Positions 33,201 to 41,135 of a DNA stretch of 64,000 bases are shown piece by piece. The position numbers were made by a program, and so were the translations under genes. The first letter of the stretch is position 1. The number at the start of each line of letters is the position of its first letter. The DNA comes from Lewinella sp. LCG006. Its GTDB lineage: Bacteria; Bacteroidota; Bacteroidia; Chitinophagales; Saprospiraceae. The notes below the pieces were generated by a model. That model saw nothing but the letters and a program-made list of their open reading frames with translations. It did no database searches and had not been told where the DNA came from. Location of the stretch: contig NZ_CP160680.1 of NCBI RefSeq assembly GCF_040784935.1, positions 6,181,802 through 6,245,801 of the forward strand, given 5' to 3'.

Positions 33201-34463
33201 ATGCTTACAATTTTTTCCGACTTTATGAACTACTATATCATCGTCGCTGGATTGGTCTTTCTGGCCGCAATTTTTGGCTACATCAATGTCCGCTTTTTCA
33301 AACTGCCTACGACTATCGGTTTGATGTTGATTACGATTCTCTACACCTTCGGTGTTTTGGGGCTGAGTGTTATCGACGATACGCTCTTATTAGCCGAAGC
33401 TAAACTCATCCGGCAAATCGATTTCGAGACGGTATTGATGGACTATATGCTGAGCTTTTTGCTCTTTGCCGGCGCTTTGCACACCAATTTCCAAGAGCTT
33501 AAGGCCCAGCGTTGGCCCATTATCGCTTTTGCGACCATTGGCGTGGTGGTGTCTACCTTCCTGATTGGCACCTCTACCTACTACTTGATGCAGCTATTGG
33601 GACTACAAATAAGCTATATCTATTGCTTGCTTTTCGGGGCCATCATTTCCCCTACCGATCCAATTGCCGTGCTGGGCATCCTGAAAAAAGCAAATGCTCC
33701 TAAGAAGCTGGAGATCAAGATTGTGGGCGAATCGCTCTTTAATGATGGCGTCGGCGTCGTCTTGTTTCTTACCTTGTTTACAATAGCCTCTGCGGAGGGC
33801 GAATCCGTCAACCCTGGAGAAATTGCCAAGCTGTTTGGCCTGGAAGTCTTCGGGGGATTACTATTGGGCTTAGTTATTGGGTGGATCACCTTCCGCTTAC
33901 TCAAGTCTATCGACGATTTCAGCATTGAGGTCATTATCACTTTGGCAGCGGTGATGGTTGGAACTGTTGCGGCTCATGAAATCCATGTATCGGCTCCCTT
34001 GGCTATGGTCGTAGCAGGATTACTCGTGGGCCACGACCGTGTGCGAGGCACCGCCATGTCGGCAACCACCGAACTTTACGTTGACAAATTCTGGGAATTG
34101 ATCGACATTTTACTCAATGCCGTCCTGTTCGTTCTTATTGGGATGGAAATGCTGATTCTCACCTACCAAGCCAACTATATCTTCGCTGGTTTGCTGGCCA
34201 TCCCCATCATCCTGGCCTGCCGCTATGCATCCCTGTGGTTGCCCGTCAGGGTCTTCGAGAAGAGACTGGATTTCGTTCCTCACACCGATAAAATCATGAC
34301 TTGGGGAGGCCTACGAGGCGGTATTTCTATCGCGCTGGCCCTGAGCCTTTCCGCGGAAATGAACCGGGAGATGTTTCTCGTGATGACTTACATCGTGGTG
34401 GTGTTCTCCATTCTAGTGCAGGGGCTTACGATTGAGAAGGTGATTAAAAGGTTACTTCCTTAA
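33201..34463 (+). CDS. CPA1-type sodium/proton antiporter
   Basis: A 420-residue inner-membrane protein with about twelve hydrophobic segments. It exchanges Na+ (or K+) for H+ for pH and salt balance. The unwound-helix motif IISPTDPIAVLGIL and the ion-site motif ESLFNDGVGVVLFL (Asn-Asp pair) are the CPA1/NhaP signature, and TWGGLRGGISIALALSLS follows near residue 370. There is no long cytoplasmic regulatory tail. An internal ATG at 33225 (MNYYIIVAG) is an equally good start. It fits a marine lifestyle together with NhaD at 47099-48466. Confidence 0.88.
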   Translation: MLTIFSDFMNYYIIVAGLVFLAAIFGYINVRFFKLPTTIGLMLITILYTFGVLGLSVIDDTLLLAEAKLIRQIDFETVLMDYMLSFLLFAGALHTNFQELKAQRWPIIAFATIGVVVSTFLIGTSTYYLMQLLGLQISYIYCLLFGAIISPTDPIAVLGILKKANAPKKLEIKIVGESLFNDGVGVVLFLTLFTIASAEGESVNPGEIAKLFGLEVFGGLLLGLVIGWITFRLLKSIDDFSIEVIITLAAVMVGTVAAHEIHVSAPLAMVVAGLLVGHDRVRGTAMSATTELYVDKFWELIDILLNAVLFVLIGMEMLILTYQANYIFAGLLAIPIILACRYASLWLPVRVFEKRLDFVPHTDKIMTWGGLRGGISIALALSLSAEMNREMFLVMTYIVVVFSILVQGLTIEKVIKRLLP

Positions 34464-34602
34464 GCTTAATAGGGTAGAATTTGAAACCCGACGCTCAGGA
34501 CCGGGATGCGTCCCTTGTCTTCTCCGGATGGAAGATCAGGATACGGCGCACTTCTGGTTATGTTTTTTCACTAACTTCAAGTTCCCCCTCCTGATGGCTT
34601 TT

Positions 34603-34965
34603 TCAGATATCCTCTACGAAAAAAATGGAATTATTATTCAAATCATAGAAGCCAAATTCATTGGTCTTCCAAGGTGTATTCAAGCTCAATTTCTTTTTCG
34701 TAATCGTTCCTCTTTCAACCAGCTCATTGAAAATAGGCATTAAATTCTTTACGAAAATCTTAATAACGGAACCTCCAAGAAGTGGGTCATCCTCCGTATC
34801 CGCGTGCCATTGTAAATGGATACAAAGATTTTCTCTCCTCATAACAGCATACATATTATCCTTCTGCAGCAATTGAAACCCAACTTTTTCCTCATACCAA
34901 TTCACATCTCTATCAATATCTTGACTTGGAAGAACTGGCGATATTTCCAGAAATTCAGTTTTCAT
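34603..34965 (-). CDS. VOC (glyoxalase/bleomycin-resistance) family protein
   Basis: A 120-residue small protein with the two paired beta-alpha-beta-beta-beta modules of the vicinal-oxygen-chelate fold. The first module contains EISPVLPSQDIDRDVNWYEEKVGF and ends CIHLQW; the second ends TNEFGFYDLNNNSIFFVED, with Glu as a potential metal ligand. Members include dioxygenases, glyoxalases and bleomycin-binding proteins, and the specific role is unknown. The gene is AT-rich compared with miaA, which lies 9 bp downstream on the same strand, so it may have been acquired separately. The ATG at 34965 directly begins the fold. Confidence 0.75.
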   Translation of the reverse strand: MKTEFLEISPVLPSQDIDRDVNWYEEKVGFQLLQKDNMYAVMRRENLCIHLQWHADTEDDPLLGGSVIKIFVKNLMPIFNELVERGTITKKKLSLNTPWKTNEFGFYDLNNNSIFFVEDI

Positions 34966-34974
34966 AATTGGCTT

Positions 34975-36267
34975 TTATATTGTGTCCCCCCGCTCCCACT
35001 GCCAAAATTCAGCGGCTGGTAGTTTGTTTTTTAATACCGCAGGTAAAGCTTCGTTTGGTACCAAAACCCAGCCATTGGCCATCATAAAGTCTTCAGGCAA
35101 ATAACCATCCCGCAGATAAACCACTGCTTTTTCACTCCGGTGACAAGCTTCGTGCAGAAGTATTGTTTTTGCTAAATGAGAGGCCGACGACGCTAACCAA
35201 CACTTTACGAAAGCCCAGTCCTTTAGAACATACAAGTCAGCAATGCCTGCTATCTCCTTGGTAGCCAACGATTTTATGCTAAGACGCTTTCGATTTTCTT
35301 TATGATGGAACAGGTCATGCTCCTCCTCCTTAGGCAAGGCCTCCAGCGAAAATCCTTCCTGGGTCACTAGTTGAATGTAGGCCAAAGCCGAATGCAAATC
35401 ACCCTGCGGAATATGCTTCCAGTAACCATCCTTCCGGTTCCAGGTCAATTGGCGTTTTGCGTAGCGGCGGCTATTTTGCTGGATGAGTTCGACCACCTCT
35501 TCTTTGCTTTTCTCTCCTTCGAAATACGGCCACCACTCTTGGTAACCCACCGTCTGCAAGGCAGGAAGCTTTTGTTGGGGCGCTAATTGTCGGGCTTCCT
35601 CCTCTAAACCTGCGGCCACCATGTACGACACTCGCAAGTTGATCCGTCGGTACAATTCTTCCCGTGACCACGAAGGTTGCAAATAAATAGGTACAAATGA
35701 CCGTCCATTTCCTTGCCCTTTCCTAAAGCTGGAATAGGGTTTCCCCGTCGACCAGCAAACTTCCAAAGCGCGTTGCAGGCGGGAAGGGTTTTGTTGGTCC
35801 ACTTCCTCATAATAATCTGGATCCGCCAGCAACAGCGCGGATTGTAGCCCAGCTATACCTGCTGTAGTAAAGAGTTCACTGACTTGGATTCTTATCGCTT
35901 CAGGAACTGCCGGAAACTCGTCTAAACCTTCCGTCAGCGCACGAATAAAAAGCCCAGAACCTCCTACCAATACCGCATAGTCTTGGGTTTGGTAAAGCTC
36001 CTCCAACAACTTCAGTGCTTCTCGGGCAAAAGCTCCTGCGCTCAGGGGGAGCGACAAATCCCGGTCAGCGATAAAGTGGTGCTTTACCTGGGACAATTCT
36101 TCGTCACTAGGGCGAGCATTACCAATTTTCATCTCCCGATAAAACTGGCGGCTGTCGGCAGAAATAATCTCCGTTGAAAAATGCTTGGCCAAAGCGATTG
36201 CCATACCCGTTTTGCCAGCAGCCGTAGGGCCACCCACAACGATAAGGTATTTTTGTTGCTCCTCCAT
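34975..36267 (-). CDS. miaA: tRNA dimethylallyltransferase with a C-terminal extension
   Basis: A 430-residue protein. Residues 1 to about 300 are MiaA, which adds dimethylallyl to N6 of A37 in tRNAs reading UNN codons: P-loop GGPTAAGKT (12-20), SADSRQFYREMKIGNARP, YAVLVGGSGLFI, QNPSRLQRALEV, GYQEWWPYF and YAKRQLTWNR. Residues about 300-430 are an additional domain of about 130 residues not part of normal MiaA. It contains EIAGIADLYVLKDWAFVKCWLA-like helices and a segment KAVVYLRDGYLPEDFM that faintly recalls the C-terminal half of GNAT acetyltransferases. No frameshift separates the parts, so it reads as a true fusion. The start lies one base after the stop of the upstream TIR-like gene (TGA-T-ATG), which implies coupled translation. 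Confidence 0.85.
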   Translation of the reverse strand: MEEQQKYLIVVGGPTAAGKTGMAIALAKHFSTEIISADSRQFYREMKIGNARPSDEELSQVKHHFIADRDLSLPLSAGAFAREALKLLEELYQTQDYAVLVGGSGLFIRALTEGLDEFPAVPEAIRIQVSELFTTAGIAGLQSALLLADPDYYEEVDQQNPSRLQRALEVCWSTGKPYSSFRKGQGNGRSFVPIYLQPSWSREELYRRINLRVSYMVAAGLEEEARQLAPQQKLPALQTVGYQEWWPYFEGEKSKEEVVELIQQNSRRYAKRQLTWNRKDGYWKHIPQGDLHSALAYIQLVTQEGFSLEALPKEEEHDLFHHKENRKRLSIKSLATKEIAGIADLYVLKDWAFVKCWLASSASHLAKTILLHEACHRSEKAVVYLRDGYLPEDFMMANGWVLVPNEALPAVLKNKLPAAEFWQWERGDTI

Positions 36268-36268
36268 A

Positions 36269-37057
36269 TCAGGATTTGCCTTCGGTTTTCAGCTTCTCAA
36301 AGAATGGCCGCAAATTCTTGGCGACATCTACCCAAGCACTGTTCCTGTCGGGCCACTGATTGACAAACTGGCCATCCGCTGGAAGGCCTTTGATATCCTT
36401 TCGGAAGGGAGTGTCTTTGACTTCGATTTCTTCCACCCTGATTGGGATAAGCTTGCCGGCAACAAAAGCTTGTTCCGCAAGTTGATACAAAGGAAAAGTA
36501 AGCATATTGGGACTAACGAGCGACAGCACCACACGAGCCGCATCTACCAGCTGTCCTTGGTATTTGACCGTATCCGAAACAGCGAGCGGTACCGCCTGAT
36601 GAATATCCACAAATTGCAGGGCCTCGTCGCGCAATGACAGAAAGAGGTGCTTTTTCAATTGTTCCCAAATCGCTTTATCTTCTTTAGCGTAAAGAAGAAG
36701 TATTTGCGGTTTACCTCCGTAGTCGGGTAAAACGGCTTCCGTATCTTTCGCATTATCCTCAAAAGAACCCTCTTCGAGTTCTTTGCCTATCCTGGTTTTC
36801 AAGTTTTTCAAAAAGACTAGCAGTTGCTTGGTAATTGTGGCTCTCTCAATACGCATTTCCTCCTGGCTGATGAGGGCCTCCATCTGCTGCCGTTCCGCAG
36901 TATTGAGTCGTGCAAGCATTTGTACCAGTTCCTCCTCAGGATCAGGTAACAAATTGGAAACTTGTGCAAAATTCAGTGCTTTCTTCAGCGAGCCAGCAAT
37001 GATCTTTTTTTCAACCTGAACGATATGCTTCAGTCGTTGCTCTAAGGTATCTTTCAT
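36269..37057 (-). CDS. EAD11-like plus TIR-like domain protein, putative conflict effector
   Basis: A 262-residue cytoplasmic protein in two parts. Residues 1-90 are all-helical and Glu/Lys-rich, with the pattern of effector-associated domain 11 (repeat-like KALNFA, LLARL-type helices, EEMRIERATITKQLLVFLKNLK). Residues about 115-262 fit a TIR fold: strand A KPQILLLYAKEDK, AARVVLSLVSPNML, then LYQLAEQAFVAGKLIPIRVEE with Glu195 in the place of the conserved catalytic Glu of NAD-cleaving TIRs, and a terminal helix after FVNQWPDRNSAWV. EAD-linked TIRs are proposed effectors of NLR-like bacterial immune systems, recruited by a matching EAD on an ATPase elsewhere. No such ATPase is in this window. 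It is separated by one base from miaA. The TIR call is fair; the EAD11 call is tentative. Confidence 0.6.
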   Translation of the reverse strand: MKDTLEQRLKHIVQVEKKIIAGSLKKALNFAQVSNLLPDPEEELVQMLARLNTAERQQMEALISQEEMRIERATITKQLLVFLKNLKTRIGKELEEGSFEDNAKDTEAVLPDYGGKPQILLLYAKEDKAIWEQLKKHLFLSLRDEALQFVDIHQAVPLAVSDTVKYQGQLVDAARVVLSLVSPNMLTFPLYQLAEQAFVAGKLIPIRVEEIEVKDTPFRKDIKGLPADGQFVNQWPDRNSAWVDVAKNLRPFFEKLKTEGKS

Positions 37058-37182
37058 GGTGCCAATTTACCCATATCCGCCGAGAAAGTATAAATAATCA
37101 CAATGGAAAGCTGCCATTAAAAGGGAGAGAAGGAAGAGATTTTTGGTACTTTTGCCCAGTTAGCTGAAATTAATATTCCTCT

Positions 37183-38472
37183 ATGCTATATGCCGCAGTA
37201 CGCCCCCTGGCGACAATAGGTCTCAAATACTACTTCCGACGCATTGATCTTGCCAATGCCGATCGGATTCCTGATAATGCTGCGGTCATCCTTGCGGCCA
37301 ATCATCCTACAACCTTTATAGAACCCTGCATCCTGGCCTGTTTCCTCGAAACGCCCTTGAATTTCATGGCCAGAGGGGATTTCTTCAAGAACCCTATTGC
37401 GGATAAACTGCTTAGAGGGGTGCATATCATCCCCGTCTTCCGGTTACGTGATGGCGGTTTTAGTGGCCTAAAAAACAACTACGAATCCTTTGGGAAAGCT
37501 TTCCAGGTACTCGCTCAGAAGAAAACATTGATGATTCTGGCCGAAGGCCGCTGCATTCACGAAAAACGACTACGCCCCATCCGTAAAGGTACGGCCAGAA
37601 TTGCCCTTGGAGCCCTCGATACGACTGAACTGGACGAAGTCTATATCGTACCCGTTGGTGTAAACTTCACCTATGCTGATCGTTTGCAGTCTGATGTGAT
37701 GATCAATTGCGGAGAACCCATCAAAGCAAGTGCTTACCTCAAAGATTACCAGGAAAACGCTACCCCGGCCATCAATGAGCTCACAGAAGAACTCAGGAAA
37801 CGACTCAGCGAGGAGGTTATCATTATCGACAAGATCGAGGATGAGCCGCTCGTAGAGAATATTTTGAGACTTTACCGCACCGAGCATCCTCAGCCCGCTG
37901 GCAAATTTCTCCGGCCTTCACAGGAGCAACTCCGCGGTGAAAAACGCATCTCCGAAGCCATTAATACCCTCCAGGATCACGAAAAGCAAGCTTTGACCCG
38001 CGACACCCACGACTACTTTAGCCGTCTGGAACGCATGCAGATTGATGATCCCGCTTTTCGAGGACACTACCGCAAGGAACAGCAACAAACAGGACGAATA
38101 TTCCTCAGCGTGTTGCCTGTTTTGCTTTTATTGATCTGGCATCTTCCACCCGTGTTATTGGTACAATGGCTGGCCGGCACTAAAATCAAAACCGTAGAGT
38201 TCTCCGGCCCGGTACGCTGGGCGGGCCTCATGGTTGTTTACCTTATTTACATCCTCTTATGGCTGATCGCCGCCTTGGTGATCGGTAGCTGGTGGCCCGT
38301 GGTCATCGCCGGAGTGGGCTTCTTGTCCGCCTCGTGGATCATTCGTTTTACCGAACGCAGCCATCGCTGGCTACTCGGTTGGCGCGCTAAACGCCAAACA
38401 GAACACGAAATGAAGTACCTGAAAAAGTTGCGGGCACAAATCATCGAGCAGGTTCGTGGGTTTTGGGCATAA
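37183..38472 (+). CDS. PlsC-family 1-acylglycerol-3-phosphate acyltransferase
   Basis: A 429-residue membrane-associated acyltransferase of phospholipid synthesis. The PlsC motifs are in order: AANHPTTFIEP (His-containing block I, with Glu where many members have Asp), FMARGDFF, block III LAEGRCIHEKRLRP-type (EGR) and IVPVGVNF. After the catalytic domain (about 10-230) comes a helical region and three hydrophobic helices (about 300-400), giving a two-part layout common in Bacteroidota. A -7 element TACTTTTG at 37147-37154 lies 28 bp ahead of the ATG. The gene is divergent from the TIR-like/miaA pair. Acyl-donor specificity cannot be told. Confidence 0.82.
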   Translation: MLYAAVRPLATIGLKYYFRRIDLANADRIPDNAAVILAANHPTTFIEPCILACFLETPLNFMARGDFFKNPIADKLLRGVHIIPVFRLRDGGFSGLKNNYESFGKAFQVLAQKKTLMILAEGRCIHEKRLRPIRKGTARIALGALDTTELDEVYIVPVGVNFTYADRLQSDVMINCGEPIKASAYLKDYQENATPAINELTEELRKRLSEEVIIIDKIEDEPLVENILRLYRTEHPQPAGKFLRPSQEQLRGEKRISEAINTLQDHEKQALTRDTHDYFSRLERMQIDDPAFRGHYRKEQQQTGRIFLSVLPVLLLLIWHLPPVLLVQWLAGTKIKTVEFSGPVRWAGLMVVYLIYILLWLIAALVIGSWWPVVIAGVGFLSASWIIRFTERSHRWLLGWRAKRQTEHEMKYLKKLRAQIIEQVRGFWA

Positions 38473-38666
38473 GTATAGAGCAAAAATGTGCTTGTCAATT
38501 TTGCTGGTCTCTTGATCAGCGGGACTTCTACAATGCTGGTCTGTCTTCAGGCTGCACTTTTGTAGCAATATCTGCAATACAATATTCGTCAACAGTCAAG
38601 ATGATGCCTGAGGTTGTGGCTAATCGACAAGTGAGATGGTGAATTCAAGGTGCCAATAAATAACTC

Positions 38667-39014
38667 ATGTTGAGAAGTTACCTGATTAATGTTCACAAGT
38701 TCTTTTTTCATTATCACGGAGATGATGAATCATCTGCAATAATGCCTGCTATTATTTTTGGACTAAGCTTTTCATGTCTTATTGGTTCTTATGATATTCT
38801 ATTCAATAATAGAAGCGGCATTAATTGGCTTATCGATATGCATCGCCTAGCTATGACTGTACCAGGATATCTGATCATATTTTTCATTTATTTATGGTAC
38901 AGAACCCATCTTCCTAGTCGGACAGAACTATTGAACAAAAAGGGTATGTGGAGTAGCATATTACTTAGCCTGATACCTGTTCTGATTTGTTTATTAGTGT
39001 CGATTTTGTATTAA
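38667..39014 (+). CDS. Hypothetical three-helix membrane protein
   Basis: A 115-residue protein not recognised. It has three hydrophobic segments (about residues 25-45, 57-77 and 93-113) joined by short polar loops, including FNNRSGINW and YRTHLPSRTELLNKK. It is visibly AT-rich compared with plsC upstream. The gene stands between plsC and the IS4-family element, with 76 bp between its stop and the split REP-like palindrome. The 194-bp gap before it shows nothing definite. It may be accessory DNA, and expression is unproven. Confidence 0.55.
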   Translation: MLRSYLINVHKFFFHYHGDDESSAIMPAIIFGLSFSCLIGSYDILFNNRSGINWLIDMHRLAMTVPGYLIIFFIYLWYRTHLPSRTELLNKKGMWSSILLSLIPVLICLLVSILY

Positions 39015-39090
39015 GGGCATGAGCGACTAGAAGTCCCCCACTGGCTAACTATAGGCTGGACGCGTTAAGCGGATAGACGAATATCGCCCA

Positions 39091-39109
39091 CCTGCCTGCC
39101 GTGCGGCGA
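39091..39109. repeat. Left half of a split REP-like palindrome with the left target duplication
   Basis: The arm CCTGCCTGC (39091-39099) is followed by the 10-bp target duplication CGTGCGGCGA (39100-39109). The matching arm GCAGGCAGG is at 40671-40679 after the second duplication. Removing the IS and one duplication restores a 9-bp-arm palindrome whose 10-nt loop is exactly the duplicated sequence. A related palindrome is at 9476-9502. Confidence 0.8.
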
Positions 39110-40660
39110 CTAATCTTTATACACATTTAATCAAGCTTAATTTGATTGACAATTCGCCAAGCGGAGAGTTGCTCCTGAAATCTTCGCCATCCCCAGCGCA
39201 TGGTTTTTGGCCCTGGTGGCGACTGGCTTTTGTAGCCACTGTACCCCCCCATTCTGCCGATTAACCATGCCAATCGAGCCAAGGACTCAGGAGGGTGGGG
39301 ATTTTTTTGCTTTTGGGTTTGACCCTCATAGATCGGAATAAGTAGTTCCACGAAAGTCAGATCCTGCGTATCGATTAGTAATGTAGCCTTTTCTTGGTAG
39401 ACATGGTCGCGGTCTTTGAGCAATTGTAATAAATGCAATGCCGCCTGCATGGCCATGATCACGAGTCGTTTCATAGCAATGCCTGATTCAACCTGAGCGG
39501 ATTCGCATTCTAGCCCTTTGGTTTTTAACAAGCTAAAAAGCTCCTCAATATTCCATCTATTTTGGTAGATATCGACAATTTTCAATGCTTGATGCTCATT
39601 TTCAATGACCATATCCGTCCAGATCGTCCAATGAACAGGAGCCTCGCCATCAGGTACGCTGTGTTCCAATTCTTTGAGTTGTACAAAGTATAATGGAATT
39701 CGGTCTGGCCCTTGCGCTTTGGTACGATCTTTAGGCCGGGCAATCTCTACCCGACCATAACTCAAGGCCATCTTTGCTTTTCGGGCTTTGCGCTTTTTTT
39801 GTCTTGGGATAGCTACTTCAATGACGAGTCCCTTGGTAGCTTGCTCTTCTAAATACTGCCACAATAAATGCTTGCTGTCAGACTCGTCATAAATCACCCG
39901 CTGCTTGCTAGTGCGAATAACCAAATGATGATTGGGGGGCATTGGCTTAGCGAAGAGTTCGTAGATATCCCCTTCCCGATCCATGACATGAACAACTTTT
40001 CCCCGATGCCCCTTTAAAACTTGTGTACTATAATCTATACTCTCCAACCAGCGATAAGAACTCTTCTGCTCAATAGGCTGCCTCTTGTAATTACGCTCAT
40101 GTCGATTCGGTTGGTCTACACATCGATTCCAGATATGAAGGTGTGTGTAGCCCAATGGAAATCCACTATCGCCATCCAACACAAGGCCGGGATGAAGAAA
40201 AAAACCGAATTCTTGATTCGTATCATCTTTCCAAAGTGGCCCCAAGTCCTCATCCGACTCACTTAAACGCCCCTTATGGCCAATTGCATTATAGTCGGTC
40301 GTGTCTTGTATGACATATAAATCCCGGTCAGCATACTCCTCCGTATACCAAGACTGGGTAATACTGTTCACCAGAGCATCCATACTCAATCGATTGTTAT
40401 TTAAAAATCGACTCATCCCCATTCGTTCTCGATGGTGTGTATTCAGTCGATTGGGAACACCGCTGCCACTTTTTATCATCTGATGTAATATACGGTTTGC
40501 TCGTTTTTCTAAGCGAGCATCACCTAATTTATGATCAAATACTACACTAATAGCTGTCATAATTAACACGTGATTAAGTAGATATTACTGCGATTGCTTA
40601 GGCAGATCGTGTACGCCTCTACAAATATATTCGTAATCTTGCGATGTGTATAAAGATTAG
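39110..40660 (-). mobile_element. Intact IS4-family insertion sequence (1551 bp)
   Basis: Perfect 17-bp terminal inverted repeats CTAATCTTTATACACAT (39110-39126) and ATGTGTATAAAGATTAG (40644-40660) bound the element. It is flanked by identical 10-bp target-site duplications CGTGCGGCGA (39100-39109 and 40661-40670), which fits the 9-13 bp usual for the IS4 family. It contains a single transposase gene with intact catalytic residues whose stop codon abuts the left inverted repeat. The perfect duplication and repeats suggest a recent, potentially active insertion. Confidence 0.95.
39127..40560 (-). CDS. IS4-family DDE transposase
   Basis: A 477-residue transposase. Residues about 8-65 match the N-terminal DNA-binding domain of Tn5-like transposases (LGDARLEKRANRIL, GMSRFLNNNRLS). 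The catalytic core has the first Asp in VIQDTTDYN (near 95), the second in VMDREGDIYEL (near 195) and the family YREK signature IYQNRWNIEELFSLLKTKG with the Glu near 330. A GTG at 40569 could extend it by three codons; the ATG at 40560 is preferred. A -7 element TATATTTG (40629-40622, minus) lies inside the IS. The stop TAA (39129-39127) directly precedes the left terminal repeat, leaving no spare sequence. No frameshift is seen. Confidence 0.95.
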   Translation of the reverse strand: MTAISVVFDHKLGDARLEKRANRILHQMIKSGSGVPNRLNTHHRERMGMSRFLNNNRLSMDALVNSITQSWYTEEYADRDLYVIQDTTDYNAIGHKGRLSESDEDLGPLWKDDTNQEFGFFLHPGLVLDGDSGFPLGYTHLHIWNRCVDQPNRHERNYKRQPIEQKSSYRWLESIDYSTQVLKGHRGKVVHVMDREGDIYELFAKPMPPNHHLVIRTSKQRVIYDESDSKHLLWQYLEEQATKGLVIEVAIPRQKKRKARKAKMALSYGRVEIARPKDRTKAQGPDRIPLYFVQLKELEHSVPDGEAPVHWTIWTDMVIENEHQALKIVDIYQNRWNIEELFSLLKTKGLECESAQVESGIAMKRLVIMAMQAALHLLQLLKDRDHVYQEKATLLIDTQDLTFVELLIPIYEGQTQKQKNPHPPESLARLAWLIGRMGGYSGYKSQSPPGPKTMRWGWRRFQEQLSAWRIVNQIKLD

Positions 40661-40679
40661 CGTGCGGCGAGCAGGCAGG
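40661..40679. repeat. Right target duplication and right half of the split REP-like palindrome
   Basis: The duplication CGTGCGGCGA (40661-40670) is followed by arm GCAGGCAGG (40671-40679), the reverse complement of CCTGCCTGC at 39091-39099. Confidence 0.8.
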
Positions 40680-40753
40680 GTGGACACAGTGACGGCTTTG
40701 CCAACATTGCGTAGTTTTAAGGAAGGTTTCTAAATTATTGCCCTGTCTTAAGG

Positions 40754-40997
40754 CCTCATCTCCCTACACAAGAAAACTTGCACACATCATGGCTAATACG
40801 GGGAGGAATATTCGACCTCACCGAGGTCGTTTTGGAACTTCATCGTCGTTTTTCTACTAATAGGTCATCTCTCCGAGATGCTTTTTGGTGACCTCAGAGA
40901 GGTCGAATATTTCATCGTATATAATTGAAAATCAATCAATAGCAAATATTTAAAAACTCAAAGGATGTTCTTCATAAAGTTGTGTAGGGAGATGAGG
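40754..40997. repeat. 244-bp non-coding element with perfect 18-bp terminal inverted repeats
   Basis: The 475-bp gap between the IS and the methyltransferase gene is filled largely by this element. Its ends CCTCATCTCCCTACACAA (40754-40771) and TTGTGTAGGGAGATGAGG (40980-40997) are perfect reverse complements. Inside, a second imperfect inverted pair (40806-40828 and 40890-40913) shares ATTCGACCTC and GAGGTC, and CATCTCTCCGAGATG lies between them. No convincing open frame or target duplication is visible. It resembles a MITE or a structured intergenic element. The rest of the gap (40680-40753, 40998-41135) shows nothing definite. Confidence 0.6.
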
Positions 40998-41135
40998 TCG
41001 AAGGTCAAGTAAACTCAAAAATTGATAATCAAAAGCGAGGCGACCCCGACTTTTGCTAGAAAAAGCAGAGCAATTGTTGCATTGCTTTTGAGGCTCGGGT
41101 TGGATATTCTCAATAAACTTGGAGTGGATTGCCCA

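Noticed and set aside
34603-37057. Phage-defence island around the TIR-like gene
   Set aside because: Neighbours are housekeeping (miaA, plsC) and no ATPase, nuclease or other defence gene is present; only the single TIR-like gene supports it.
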